Source: CADEDV01 sp964596345
GTDB lineage: Bacteria; Bacteroidota; Bacteroidia; Chitinophagales; Chitinophagaceae
Length of the DNA stretch: 64,000 bases
Reading direction: 5' to 3'
Assembly (NCBI GenBank): GCA_964596345.1
Contig: CAZQSZ010000002.1
Location: 62,001 to 126,000 of the forward strand
A model generated the notes under the pieces. It ran no database searches, was not told the origin of the DNA, and worked only from the letters and a program-made list of their open reading frames with translations. Positions within the stretch are counted from its first letter, which is position 1. Every line of letters begins with the position of its first letter. This document shows positions 34,675-44,276 of this stretch, piece after piece. Position numbers and translations under genes: made by a program.

Positions 34675-35499
34675 TTGCGAAACGTAGTTTTTTTATTAAA
34701 CCTTATCTGCTTTACACTGGCCGTCCAAAGTCAAACACTTCGCCGCCCGGTGGCAGCACCTTATACCGGCCTTGGTGCTTACAGTATTCAGCATACAGAT
34801 GTTTTTTCTTTTACGTCCAATCCCGCATCACTGGCACAATTACAGCACGCAGCTGCAGGTGTGTATGCAGAACGAAGATTTTTGCTCAGTGAACTCAACC
34901 ATTACCAGGCAGTGGCGGGAATTACAACCGCTTCGGGAAATTTCGGGTTGAATATGAACTATGCAGGATTCAGTGAGTACAATGAAACCAAACTGGGTTT
35001 AGCTTATGGCAGAAAGCTGGGTACCCGGCTGGATATCGGCGCACAGTTCAATTATAATAGTATTCGTATTGCCGGGTATGGAAACGCAGCTGCAGTAAGT
35101 TTTGAAGTAGGTTCTTTATTGCATCTCACCGAAAAATTACACGCAGGAATACATATCAACAATCCTGTAGGCGGAAAATTTGGAAAAGAACAGCAAGAAA
35201 AATTGCCTTCTGTTTATACGCTGGGATTGGGATATGAAGCATCAGATAAGTTTTTTGTCAGCACAGAAATAATAAAAGAAGAGGATCAGCCTGTCAACGT
35301 CAATGCAGGGTTTCAATACAGGATCATTCCGCAATTACAGGTGAGAGCAGGAATATCATCGGCCACCACCTCCGGTTGGGCAGGTGTCGGACTATCCTGG
35401 AAATCATTCCGGCTGGATATCACGTCCGGCTACCATCCGCAACTGGGACTGACACCGGGCCTGTTGTTACTTTTCAATTTTAAAGCGAAAGAAAAGTGA
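34675..35499 (+). CDS. Outer-membrane beta-barrel protein, PorV/PorQ-like
   Basis: The 274-residue protein starts with a TTG codon and a signal peptide (MRNVVFLLNLICFTLAVQSQ). It then has FSFTSNPASLAQLQHAA, the short N-terminal motif of PorV/PorQ/FadL-like barrels. Alternating aromatic strands follow to a final FRLDITSGYHPQLGLTPGLLLLFNF. It is shorter than PorV proper and no functional group is recognised. The stop overlaps the start of the next gene by 4 bp, implying coupled translation with an unusual helix-hairpin-helix barrel. An outer-membrane partner role is inferred. Confidence 0.7.
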   Translation: MRNVVFLLNLICFTLAVQSQTLRRPVAAPYTGLGAYSIQHTDVFSFTSNPASLAQLQHAAAGVYAERRFLLSELNHYQAVAGITTASGNFGLNMNYAGFSEYNETKLGLAYGRKLGTRLDIGAQFNYNSIRIAGYGNAAAVSFEVGSLLHLTEKLHAGIHINNPVGGKFGKEQQEKLPSVYTLGLGYEASDKFFVSTEIIKEEDQPVNVNAGFQYRIIPQLQVRAGISSATTSGWAGVGLSWKSFRLDITSGYHPQLGLTPGLLLLFNFKAKEK

Positions 35500-37538
35500 G
35501 ACGGGTGCTGGTCATATGGATGTTTATTCATCATGTATTGCCACCAGCATACGCACAGGAAATACCCGTTACTACAGAACAGCAATTAGAGAATCTCACG
35601 GATGCGGAACAGGCCGAAACAGAAGATGATTCTTATTTACAGCAACTGGAATATTTCAGAAAAAATCCCATCAATCTGAATACAGCGGATGCTAATGAAT
35701 TAAAAGATTTGAGGATGCTGACCGATCTGCAAATTGAAAACCTGGTCAGTTATCGCCGGCTTTTTGGTAAACTGATCAGTGTATATGAATTGCAGGCTGT
35801 TCCTGCCTGGGATATTATGACGATCAAAAAAATAGTACCATTTATAACCGTTACGACTAATGTTACATTAACTAAACAACTGGGTTCCTGGTTTAACGAT
35901 GGCGAGCATAGTTTATTATTTCGTTTAACCCAGGTATTGGAGAAGGCAAAAGGATTTGATAATGCATCTGCAGGAACAAAATATCTTGGAAGCCCGCAGC
36001 GCTTATTTTTCCGCTACCGGTATTCCTATAAAAATTTATTGCAGTATGGAATAGTGGCGGATAAAGATGCGGGAGAGCAGTTTTTCAAAGGGGCACAGTC
36101 CAAAGGATTTGATTTTTATTCTTTTCATTTGTTTGCGAGGAAGCAGGGGCTGGTACAAGCATTAGCTATCGGGGATTTTACAGTGAACATGGGACAAGGG
36201 TTGATACAATGGCAAAGCCTGGCTTTCAAAAAAAGTGCAGATGTGCTGGGAGTGAAGCGGCAATCGCCTGTATTGCGGCCTTACAACTCTGCCGGGGAAT
36301 TTTATTTTCATCGCGGAGCAGGTATTACCATTAAGAAAGGGAGAGTGGAAGCAACAGCATTTGCTTCTGTTCGTAAACTAAGCGCCAACTTCGCTGCTGA
36401 TTCTGTGGGTAATGAAGATTTTGTTTCATCTTTTTTGAATAGCGGTTATCACCGGACAGCCAGTGAAAATGAAGACCGGAACAAACTGACTCAAACTTCT
36501 TTTGGAGGTAATCTAATATACCGCGGCAATCGCTGGCATGTTGGGGTGAATGGGGTGTATTACCAATTTTCAAAGCCGGTACAAAAACGGGATGAACCCT
36601 ATAATTTATATGCTGTAAATGGCAAGGTATGGCACAACCTGAGTGCTGATTACAGTTATACCTATAGAAATTTCCATTTTTTTGGCGAAGCGGCCGTTGC
36701 TAAAAATTCGGGTAAGGCCTTTGTGAATGGTTTATTAGTAAGTGTTGATCCACGGGTTGATATCTCGTTTGTGCAACGCACTATCTCTGCTTCTTTCCAG
36801 GCCGTTTATGGCAACGCTTTTACAGAAAATACTTTTCCAACCAATGAAACCGGTTTTTATTCCGGCATCAGTATCCGGCCTGCGGATGGATGGAAACTGG
36901 ATGCCTATGCGGATATTTTCAAATTTCCCTGGCTTAAATACCTGGTGGATGCTCCCAGCCGGGGTACTGATTTCCTGGCACAATTGAGCTATACGCCAAA
37001 CCGCCAGCTGGAGATATATACACGTTTCCGGACCGAATCAAAACAAGCCAATCAATCAGGTAATATATCAACAACTAATTTCCTGGTTAATTTACCCCGG
37101 CAAAGCTGGCGGACTCAGTTTGGTTATAAGTTGAACAGTGTTTTTTCACTGAGGAACCGGGTTGAAATTTTATGGTATGATAAGCGGGGAACTAACAGGG
37201 AAACCGGGTTTCTGGCATATAATGATATTATCTGCCGCCCCTTACTGCAACCCTTTTCGGGGGTACTCCGGCTGCAATATTTTGAAACAGATGATTATAA
37301 TTCAAGAATTTATGCCTATGAAAATGACCTGCTATACAGTTATTCTATCCCCGCCTTTTTTGATAAAGGGTATCGTTATTACCTGCTTCTTAATTATAAC
37401 CTGGATAAAAAACTAACTTTTTGGCTTCGCTTCGCACAAACTATTTATCCTGAAAAAAAGCTGATTGGTTCTGGCTTGGACGAGATAAGCGGTAGGCGAA
37501 AAACTGAGCTTAAGGCACAGATTAGGTGGATATTATGA
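35496..37538 (+). CDS. Secreted helix-hairpin-helix protein with large C-terminal beta-barrel
   Basis: The 680-residue protein begins at a GTG that overlaps the preceding stop (GTGA). After a signal peptide ending in AYA and an acidic stretch comes a ComEA-like helix-hairpin-helix module (NPINLNTADANELKDLRML to LISVYELQAVPAW, about residues 57-105). Residues 130-680 are strand-rich, aromatic and end in RRKTELKAQIRWIL, as in outer-membrane barrels. The glycine hairpins (GIG) that usually contact DNA are missing, so DNA binding is doubtful. Function unknown; the pair with the upstream barrel looks like one unit. Confidence 0.75.
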   Translation: MRRVLVIWMFIHHVLPPAYAQEIPVTTEQQLENLTDAEQAETEDDSYLQQLEYFRKNPINLNTADANELKDLRMLTDLQIENLVSYRRLFGKLISVYELQAVPAWDIMTIKKIVPFITVTTNVTLTKQLGSWFNDGEHSLLFRLTQVLEKAKGFDNASAGTKYLGSPQRLFFRYRYSYKNLLQYGIVADKDAGEQFFKGAQSKGFDFYSFHLFARKQGLVQALAIGDFTVNMGQGLIQWQSLAFKKSADVLGVKRQSPVLRPYNSAGEFYFHRGAGITIKKGRVEATAFASVRKLSANFAADSVGNEDFVSSFLNSGYHRTASENEDRNKLTQTSFGGNLIYRGNRWHVGVNGVYYQFSKPVQKRDEPYNLYAVNGKVWHNLSADYSYTYRNFHFFGEAAVAKNSGKAFVNGLLVSVDPRVDISFVQRTISASFQAVYGNAFTENTFPTNETGFYSGISIRPADGWKLDAYADIFKFPWLKYLVDAPSRGTDFLAQLSYTPNRQLEIYTRFRTESKQANQSGNISTTNFLVNLPRQSWRTQFGYKLNSVFSLRNRVEILWYDKRGTNRETGFLAYNDIICRPLLQPFSGVLRLQYFETDDYNSRIYAYENDLLYSYSIPAFFDKGYRYYLLLNYNLDKKLTFWLRFAQTIYPEKKLIGSGLDEISGRRKTELKAQIRWIL

Positions 37539-37599
37539 TCTATACTAATGGGTGTTTAGTTTTTTTTAGACCCCATTAAGTATTTGTTAAAAAAACCGT

Positions 37600-37607
37600 T
37601 ACTTTAG
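37600..37607 (+). promoter_or_regulatory. Candidate -7 region for the SusC operon
   Basis: TACTTTAG followed by CGCAGC resembles the -7 region of other promoters here with one mismatch. The following 103 bp are AT-rich and lead to the SusC start at 37711. No clear -33 element. Confidence 0.3.
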
Positions 37608-37710
37608 CGCAGCAAAAATCATGGTTAAGGTGTCTCTATTAATGCCTTAGGTTTTTGTAAGGACGGTTCTCGTTGAAAATCAATGAATTTAATTTAAAAA
37701 CTAACGTTAC

Positions 37711-40700
37711 ATGAGAAAAATTGCATCATTGCTAACGATGCTGATGTTATTCAGTACATTGGCATTTGGTCAAAATCGTACCATTTCCGGTACAGTGACC
37801 GATGAAAAGGGCGATCCATTGCCCGGAGCATCTGTAAGGATCAAAGGAACCCGTACAGGTGTTGCTGCCGATAATAACGGCCAATTCCGTATACAGGCTA
37901 AAACTGGCGATGTGCTCGTAGTGTCAGGTGCCGGATTGAAAGAAACAGAAGCTACAATCGGAGCCGGAAGCACTGTTACTATTGCTGTAACAAGAGAAGT
38001 GATCTCTGGAACAGAAGTAGTTGTAACATCTTTAGGTGTTAGCCGACAGTCAAAGGAGATTGGTTACTCCACGGCTAAAGTAAAAGCTTCGGAGCTGACA
38101 CAGGCCAAGGTGGTGAATTTGCAAAACGGGTTGACCGGTAAAGTATCTGGCTTGAATGTTCAGACAGTGAATAGTGGTGTATTTGGTGATACACGGATAA
38201 CCCTTCGCGGTATCCGTTCTTTGACTGGTAATAACCAACCTATGCTGATTGTTGATGGTGTGCCTATTTCGTTAGGCTATCTGAATTCAATCAATCCTAA
38301 CGATATTACTGATGTAACGATTCTTAAATCAGCTTCTTCTACAGCTATTTATGGCCCTGATGGTGCCAATGGTGCTATTGTGGTAACTACTAAAAGAGGC
38401 AGCCGTACAAAACCCCAGGTTAGTGTGGGTCATACCGTTCAAATTGAAAGAGTATCTTATATGCCTGAACTGCAAACACAGTTTGGTGGTGGTTCTTCAG
38501 TAGATGCCTTCGGATATGGTGTGTATGATCCGGTAGAAAACCAGGGTTATGGTGATGAATTTGATGGTTCCATCCGCCAAATTGGCCGTGATGGCCCTAA
38601 TGGGGAAAAATACCTGGTCTCTTACGAAGCTCGTCCTGATGAAAAAAGGAAATTCTGGAATACTGGTGTAACTAACCAGACAGATATTTCTTTTTCTACA
38701 GGTGATTTCTATATGAGTGCCCAAAATGTATTGATCCAGGGTATCATGCCGAAGGATATTAACCGCAGGATATCTTTACGTATGAATGCATCTAAAGAGT
38801 ACGGAAGATTTAAGGCTTCATATAACCTGAACTATACAAAAGGTAACTATGATGTGACTGCTGGTTCCAGTTTTGGTAACGGCCGTGACTTCACTGTATA
38901 CTGGAACCTGATCAACAGCCCGATGCAGATTCCTCATACAAGGTTTAAAGACTGGAGAAATGATTACTTCTCTAGCCCAGATGGTTATTTTAATGACTAT
39001 TATTCTAACCCTTATTGGGCTATAGATAATTTCAGAAACGTAGGCCGCAGCGAAGATATCTTCGGTAATGTTGAATTCAATTTGAAAGCAACTAACTGGC
39101 TGAATTTTACTTACCGCTTAGGTGCTACAGTTTCTAACGGTACATTTAAAGCAACGCAGGGAGCACTTAATTACGGTCTTTTCACGAAAGCAAGTGGTAA
39201 ATCAATTGCACAATCAGGAGACCTGGTTGCACAGGTAGCTGATGGTTCTTCTACTTCCAGCCGTATTAATTCTGAATTATTTGCCACTGCCCGCAAAAGC
39301 TTTGGTGATTTCAAATTAGAAGCATTGGTTGGTCAGTCATTCCGCGAAACAAATGCGAAGAATGTAAGTGTATCAAGTAATAACCTGACTTTCCCTAGCC
39401 TGTTTAATATCATCGGTCGTAAAGGTGAGCCGGGTGCTTCTGAAAGTAATTCTAAAACGAGGTTACAGCGCTTCTTTGGTAAATTATCATTGAACTACAA
39501 TGGCTGGGCTTTTGCTGAAGTAACCGGTAGCTATGATATTGATAGCCGCCTTGCATATTATTACAATTATGATTTTGATAATATCAGTTATTTCTACCCG
39601 GGTGGTAACGTTTCATTTGTATTGAGTGAAGCTATCCCTGCCATCAAGAAGAGTAACGTTATTTCCTTCCTGAAGGTTCGTGGTGCATTATCTAAAACAG
39701 GTAACGTAAACCTTGGTGCCCAAAGCCTTGAAAACACTTATGGTTTAGGCGGTGGGTTCCCATACGGAACTCTGGTAGGGTATACTTCCGGTAACACACT
39801 GCGTCAAAGCAGCTACAAACCGGAATTCATCCTGAATAAAGAAGCAGGTTTTGAAATTGGTTTCCTGAAGAACAGAGTTAACCTCGAAGCAACTGTTTAC
39901 AGCCAGGAGAATACCGACCAGATCGTACAGGTAGCCTACTCCGGTGCAACTGGTTTTACCAGTGCTTTGCTGAATGCGGCTTCTTTTACTAACAAAGGAT
40001 TTGAAGTGGATCTGAAACTGACGCCGTTGGTTAAACTGGGACAGGTAAATATCGATTTCAAAGCCAACTATACTTACCAGACCAATGAAGTAACGAAAAT
40101 CATCGAAGGCGTGGATGAGCTAGGTATTGGTAACGGTAACTTTGTTATCGTAGGATTCCCTGCTTATACATTCAAGTTGACTGATTATGTCCGTGATGCT
40201 GAGGGTCGTGTAATAGTGAACCCTACTACCGGTTATCCAACAGTTGATCCTGTTACTAAAAACTTCGGTCGCACTCAACCTAAACATATCATCGGTCTCA
40301 GCCTGAATGTAAACTATAAAGGTCTTGCTTTCAGTGCAGTGGCTGATTATCGTGGTGGTAACCAAATATGGACTGGTAACTTAGGTACTGCTATGGATTT
40401 CTCTGGTATCTCTAAAAGAAGTGGTCAGAATGCACGTCAGCCATTTGTATTCCCGAATTCTTCTTATTTCGATGGTACCAAATATGTTCCTAACACAGAC
40501 ATTTATACCGTAAGTGGCGGATATAATTTCTGGTCTCAGGCGATCAACACCAGTGCGAACACCAACTACTTAGTTGATGGATCTTTCTGGAAGATCAGGG
40601 AGATGAGTTTAAGTTACAATCTGCCAGCTAAATGGTTAGGCTTTACTAAAAACGCAATCAAAGGTGTGAACGTGGCACTGACAGGAAGAAACCTGTTCAT

Positions 40701-40833
40701 GTTCCTGCCTAAAACAAATGAGTGGACTGACCCTGAATTCTCTAATACAACTGGAAATGCCCAGGGTATCAGCGGTTTGGATAATATCCCTCCAACAAGA
40801 ATTTTTGGTCTTAGCGTAACTGCATCGCTCTAA
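37711..40833 (+). CDS. SusC/RagA family TonB-linked outer-membrane protein
   Basis: This 1040-residue TonB-dependent transporter has a signal peptide (MRKIASLLTMLMLFSTLAFG). A carboxypeptidase-regulatory-like N-terminal domain follows (ISGTVTDEKGDPLPGASVRIKG). The plug has VDGVPISLGYLNSINPND and SSTAIYGPDGANGAIVVTTK, and the 22-strand barrel ends in a terminal aromatic strand (RIFGLSVTASL). It forms a duet with the SusD protein 20 bp downstream. No glycoside hydrolase, peptidase or sensor gene lies beside it, so the imported nutrient cannot be inferred. The family usually takes up oligosaccharides or peptides. Confidence 0.95.
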   Translation: MRKIASLLTMLMLFSTLAFGQNRTISGTVTDEKGDPLPGASVRIKGTRTGVAADNNGQFRIQAKTGDVLVVSGAGLKETEATIGAGSTVTIAVTREVISGTEVVVTSLGVSRQSKEIGYSTAKVKASELTQAKVVNLQNGLTGKVSGLNVQTVNSGVFGDTRITLRGIRSLTGNNQPMLIVDGVPISLGYLNSINPNDITDVTILKSASSTAIYGPDGANGAIVVTTKRGSRTKPQVSVGHTVQIERVSYMPELQTQFGGGSSVDAFGYGVYDPVENQGYGDEFDGSIRQIGRDGPNGEKYLVSYEARPDEKRKFWNTGVTNQTDISFSTGDFYMSAQNVLIQGIMPKDINRRISLRMNASKEYGRFKASYNLNYTKGNYDVTAGSSFGNGRDFTVYWNLINSPMQIPHTRFKDWRNDYFSSPDGYFNDYYSNPYWAIDNFRNVGRSEDIFGNVEFNLKATNWLNFTYRLGATVSNGTFKATQGALNYGLFTKASGKSIAQSGDLVAQVADGSSTSSRINSELFATARKSFGDFKLEALVGQSFRETNAKNVSVSSNNLTFPSLFNIIGRKGEPGASESNSKTRLQRFFGKLSLNYNGWAFAEVTGSYDIDSRLAYYYNYDFDNISYFYPGGNVSFVLSEAIPAIKKSNVISFLKVRGALSKTGNVNLGAQSLENTYGLGGGFPYGTLVGYTSGNTLRQSSYKPEFILNKEAGFEIGFLKNRVNLEATVYSQENTDQIVQVAYSGATGFTSALLNAASFTNKGFEVDLKLTPLVKLGQVNIDFKANYTYQTNEVTKIIEGVDELGIGNGNFVIVGFPAYTFKLTDYVRDAEGRVIVNPTTGYPTVDPVTKNFGRTQPKHIIGLSLNVNYKGLAFSAVADYRGGNQIWTGNLGTAMDFSGISKRSGQNARQPFVFPNSSYFDGTKYVPNTDIYTVSGGYNFWSQAINTSANTNYLVDGSFWKIREMSLSYNLPAKWLGFTKNAIKGVNVALTGRNLFMFLPKTNEWTDPEFSNTTGNAQGISGLDNIPPTRIFGLSVTASL

Positions 40834-40853
40834 CCCTGTAAATGATTAATAAT

Positions 40854-42446
40854 ATGAAACTGAAAAAACTAATATACATGATCCCGTTGGCTGCCATTGT
40901 GGTAGCGACCGGATGCAGAAAAAGTCAATTCAACATCAACCAGAATACAACCAGTCCTACGGACAGTACGGTTACGTATGATGTTGTAATCCCCGCAGCA
41001 CTGCATGCATCGGGAACTATCGTTGCTAACCAATGGGGCAGCATCCAGAACTGGATGGGTTATTGGGCAAGGTCCGGAACCTATGCTCCAAACGTGATAG
41101 AGGAAACTTACCAGATCACAACTGGTTTTGGCAATGGTATCTGGAATGCCTGCTATGATAATAACTACGACTACCAGATCGTACAAACTAAGGCTGCCAA
41201 GGCAGGTGCTGGTTTTTATGAAGGTATTGCCCGTATTATGAAGGCTCATAACTACCAGATACTGGTGGATGTGTATGGCAATGTGCCTTACTCGGAAGCA
41301 CTGAAAGGTGGCGGTAACCCCACACCGAAATACGACAACGGCATTGATATCTATAAAGACCTTTTTCGTGAGATTGATGCAGGTATTGCTTTGATTAAAG
41401 CAGCTAATACGTCAGCAAACGGGCCAAATAAGGATATTGCAAAGAACGATATCATGTTCGGTGGTAACAAAACCTTGTGGGCTAAATTTGGTAATACACT
41501 TAAATTGCGTTTACTAATTCATGCCTATGCTGTAGCAGGTATCAACAAGGCCGCTGAAATCGCCATCATTAATGGCGAAGGAAGCGGTTATTTAGGTGTT
41601 GGCGAAAACGCACAGGTTCAGCCGGGTTATGCTGCTGACAAGCCTAATCCTTTTTATAATAATTATAAGAATACAGTAGCTGGTGCTCAGACAGCGAACA
41701 ACGTTTACTTCAGGGCTAATAAATGGGGGATTGACTACTATGCATACAACGCTGATAACCGCAGAAGCCGTGTATATGAAGCAGGTGCTAATGGTTATGT
41801 AGGCGTGGCCTATGGATTACCTCCAATCACCGACAATTCTGCTGGTAACCTGGCAGGTATAGGACCTGGTTTGTATAAAACTAATACTTCACCTCAGTGC
41901 ATTATGAGTTCTGCAGAAAGTTTCTTCCTGCAGGCTGAAGCCCGCATCAGGGGATTTATCACTACAGGATCTGATGTAGCAACTCTGATGACCAACGGAA
42001 TCAATGAAAGTTTTGCTTACCTGGGAGCAGGCAGTGCTGCCAGCTATATTTCTGGTAATGCAGGGTATTCTGACGTTGATGTTACGGCAGTTGGTAACAC
42101 TCCGGGTACTCCGGGAGTTGAACCACTGGGTGGTATCTTCACTGTATTATCCCAAAAATGGTTTGCTTTGAATGGTATCAATACACTCGAAGTATGGTGT
42201 GACTACAGACGAGTGCCATATAAAGATGTACGCAGTTCTTCTACGGTAACTGATCATTTTGTGTACGGAGCAGGTGTTGGTTACGATCCGGGTCCCCCGA
42301 TCTCTGTATCTCCGCAGAATACATCTACTAAGATACCTGTGCGTTATTTATATCCTCAGACAGAGTATAACTATAACGCAGCTAACGTTGGTGCGCAGGG
42401 TACCGTTGATCCGTTCACCAGCCGTATTTTCTGGGACTTAAATTAA
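40854..42446 (+). CDS. SusD/RagB family nutrient-binding lipoprotein
   Basis: The 530-residue surface lipoprotein forms the lid of the SusC barrel. It has a lipoprotein signal peptide (MKLKKLIYMIPLAAIVVATGC, Cys at residue 21). The TPR-rich SusD fold follows: YEGIARIMKAHNYQILVDVYG, SEALKGGGNPTPKYDNG, LWAKFGNTLKLRLL and the late AESFFLQAEARIRG. This is the SusD-like 2 subfamily type. An ATG 12 bp upstream is an alternative start; the downstream one gives a standard signal peptide. The ligand is unknown. Confidence 0.93.
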   Translation: MKLKKLIYMIPLAAIVVATGCRKSQFNINQNTTSPTDSTVTYDVVIPAALHASGTIVANQWGSIQNWMGYWARSGTYAPNVIEETYQITTGFGNGIWNACYDNNYDYQIVQTKAAKAGAGFYEGIARIMKAHNYQILVDVYGNVPYSEALKGGGNPTPKYDNGIDIYKDLFREIDAGIALIKAANTSANGPNKDIAKNDIMFGGNKTLWAKFGNTLKLRLLIHAYAVAGINKAAEIAIINGEGSGYLGVGENAQVQPGYAADKPNPFYNNYKNTVAGAQTANNVYFRANKWGIDYYAYNADNRRSRVYEAGANGYVGVAYGLPPITDNSAGNLAGIGPGLYKTNTSPQCIMSSAESFFLQAEARIRGFITTGSDVATLMTNGINESFAYLGAGSAASYISGNAGYSDVDVTAVGNTPGTPGVEPLGGIFTVLSQKWFALNGINTLEVWCDYRRVPYKDVRSSSTVTDHFVYGAGVGYDPGPPISVSPQNTSTKIPVRYLYPQTEYNYNAANVGAQGTVDPFTSRIFWDLN

Positions 42447-42473
42447 TATCACTAACAAACAAATTTCTTAAAT

Positions 42474-43394
42474 ATGAAAAGAATCTTTTTATCATCTGTT
42501 CTTTTTGCTTCCCTGGGGCTGCTCCTCACTGGTTGTTTAAAAGATAAAGGTTTTGATAATGGGGAATATGGCATCAACGACCCCGATACACAACCTCCGG
42601 GTGTTGGCTTCCCACTGGCAGCCAGTGCTAAATACACCGTAGGCCTGGATGTTTCCGCTACTGCGCAAGTGGTAAACGATGTAGTATATGTTAACCTGGA
42701 ATCAGGTTCTCCTGCCCCGGCTGACGTACAGATTACTCTTACCTTAAATGATGCGCTAAGGACGGATTATAATACAAATAATGGAACAAACATCCTTGCA
42801 TTATCTTCCACCCTGTATAATGTGGCCACTACCATGACAATTCCTGCGGGTGCCAGAAACGTGCAGATACCTATTACTGTGTCAAACACAACAGGTCTTG
42901 ATCCTAATGCTTCTTATGGTGTAGGTATCACTATTTCAGATGTTAGTGGTAATTATACCATTGCCAGGAACCTGAAAAATCTCTTATTGGAGTTTACCAT
43001 TAAGAATAAGTATGATGGTAAATACCAACTTACTGGTTTCCATAACAGGCCGGGGCTGGATTTACCTTATGATGAAACAGTACTGATGATTACTTCAGGC
43101 CCTAGTAGTGTATATATGTTCTGGCCAGCTTTAGGTGCTGCAGCCCACCCACTGAATGGTGGTACTACATATTATGGTAGTTTTACAGCAAATTTCATCT
43201 TCAATCCAACTACTAACTTGCTGACTGCATGGGACTGGACTCCTTATGCAACAACGTTAAGTACTCAGATTGGACCAGCAACAGATAGCCGCTGGGATCC
43301 CGCAGATAAAACTATCTATGCTCAGTTTTATTATAATGGAAACGCCGCTGCAAGAGGGTTTAAAGATACATTACGATATCTTGGTCCAAGATAA
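42474..43394 (+). CDS. DUF1735-type surface lipoprotein (SusE/F-position)
   Basis: The 306-residue lipoprotein has the lipobox LLLTGC (Cys at residue 21). A DUF1735/BT_3987-like beta-sandwich follows (about residues 45-165, with VNLESGSPAPADVQITLTL and MTIPAGARNVQIPITVS), then a second beta-rich domain. Such proteins occupy the third place in Sus-like loci and help bind the substrate at the cell surface. It starts 27 bp after SusD and ends at a strong terminator, so the unit is a three-gene SusC-SusD-DUF1735 operon with no enzyme. Confidence 0.85.
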   Translation: MKRIFLSSVLFASLGLLLTGCLKDKGFDNGEYGINDPDTQPPGVGFPLAASAKYTVGLDVSATAQVVNDVVYVNLESGSPAPADVQITLTLNDALRTDYNTNNGTNILALSSTLYNVATTMTIPAGARNVQIPITVSNTTGLDPNASYGVGITISDVSGNYTIARNLKNLLLEFTIKNKYDGKYQLTGFHNRPGLDLPYDETVLMITSGPSSVYMFWPALGAAAHPLNGGTTYYGSFTANFIFNPTTNLLTAWDWTPYATTLSTQIGPATDSRWDPADKTIYAQFYYNGNAAARGFKDTLRYLGPR

Positions 43395-43412
43395 TTTTGT
43401 CTGAATCTATAG

Positions 43413-43453
43413 AACAGGGGAGCTGCTGATGCAGTTCCCCTGTTTGTTTTTAA
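43413..43453 (+). terminator. Intrinsic terminator after the SusC-SusD-DUF1735 operon
   Basis: A 14-bp stem (43413-43426 with 43431-43444) with one wobble pair and a TGAT loop is followed by T-rich sequence. It separates the Sus-like unit from the two paralogous genes. Confidence 0.85.
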
Positions 43454-43476
43454 TATAGTATTGGCATATGTTTCTT

Positions 43477-43484
43477 TACATTTG
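43477..43484 (+). promoter_or_regulatory. -7 promoter element for the first tandem paralog
   Basis: TACATTTG is an exact TAnnTTTG match 20 bp before the ATG at 43505, so the paralog pair is likely transcribed apart from the Sus-like operon. Confidence 0.5.
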
Positions 43485-43504
43485 AACATATCAATCTCTA
43501 AAAC

Positions 43505-44224
43505 ATGAAAACGATTTTTTTTTCTTTCTTCTTATTTCTATCCATCCTGGAAATTGCCGGGCAATCATCTGTTCCTGGTTATCACGATCCTGCACTTAGT
43601 CGCAATAAATTGCTGCGGGAGCAACAGGGTGAAGGCGTGTACAAACTGATCGGCACCTATAAAGTAAAGGGGATTTCTTACCTGTTTGGACAGAAGCTTG
43701 TTGCTGATATTTTTTCTGTACAAGAAACGGCTGCTAATGTCAATATTCATTACGATACTTACAACCAGGAGATAGAATTCTTTTCTGCGGGGAATCCTGC
43801 AAGGCCGTTGGTGAAAGCCCCTGGCGAAATTGATTCTTTTGTAGTGAAGCCACAGGCTGATGCAGGAATAAATGATGAACTCCGGTTTATATATGGCCCG
43901 TTGGCCGGGTCCACCGAGAAGGCCTACTTCCAGGTAATAGCCAGGGGTAGCAGGTACAGCTTGTATAAACGCTATAAGTCAGAACTAGGATATGTGTCTG
44001 ATAATTATATTCAATCAGAACTGCGCCAGTTTGATATGCTATCTGATTATTTTTATTATGATGCTGTGACGAAGAAGATGAAGAAGATAAAGTTAAACCT
44101 GTCGAATGTAAGCAAAGAATTCAAAGCGGTGAAAGATATTAACGGGATTGCAACCAATGACGATTTTACCAACGATCCGGAAGGTGCCATGAAGAAGATC
44201 TTTACTGTGTTGAATGAAGGATAG
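43505..44224 (+). CDS. Secreted protein of unknown function, tandem paralog 1
   Basis: The 239-residue product has a signal peptide (MKTIFFSFFLFLSILEIAG). It shares clear blocks with the next gene: DPALSRNKLLRE, GVYKLIGTYKVKG, SYLFGQ, YDTYNQEIEFFS, GSTEKAYFQV, GSRYSLYKRYKSELGY and FDMLSDYFYYD. The basic, tyrosine-rich C-terminal half may be surface-exposed. No known family is recognised. Its own -7 element and the terminator before it suggest a separate unit with the second paralog. A periplasmic or outer-membrane location is inferred from the signal only. Confidence 0.7.
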   Translation: MKTIFFSFFLFLSILEIAGQSSVPGYHDPALSRNKLLREQQGEGVYKLIGTYKVKGISYLFGQKLVADIFSVQETAANVNIHYDTYNQEIEFFSAGNPARPLVKAPGEIDSFVVKPQADAGINDELRFIYGPLAGSTEKAYFQVIARGSRYSLYKRYKSELGYVSDNYIQSELRQFDMLSDYFYYDAVTKKMKKIKLNLSNVSKEFKAVKDINGIATNDDFTNDPEGAMKKIFTVLNEG

Positions 44225-44276
44225 CTGCTGGCCGCGATTAAATAAAAATGTAACTTTAGTTATTAAATTTCAGACT

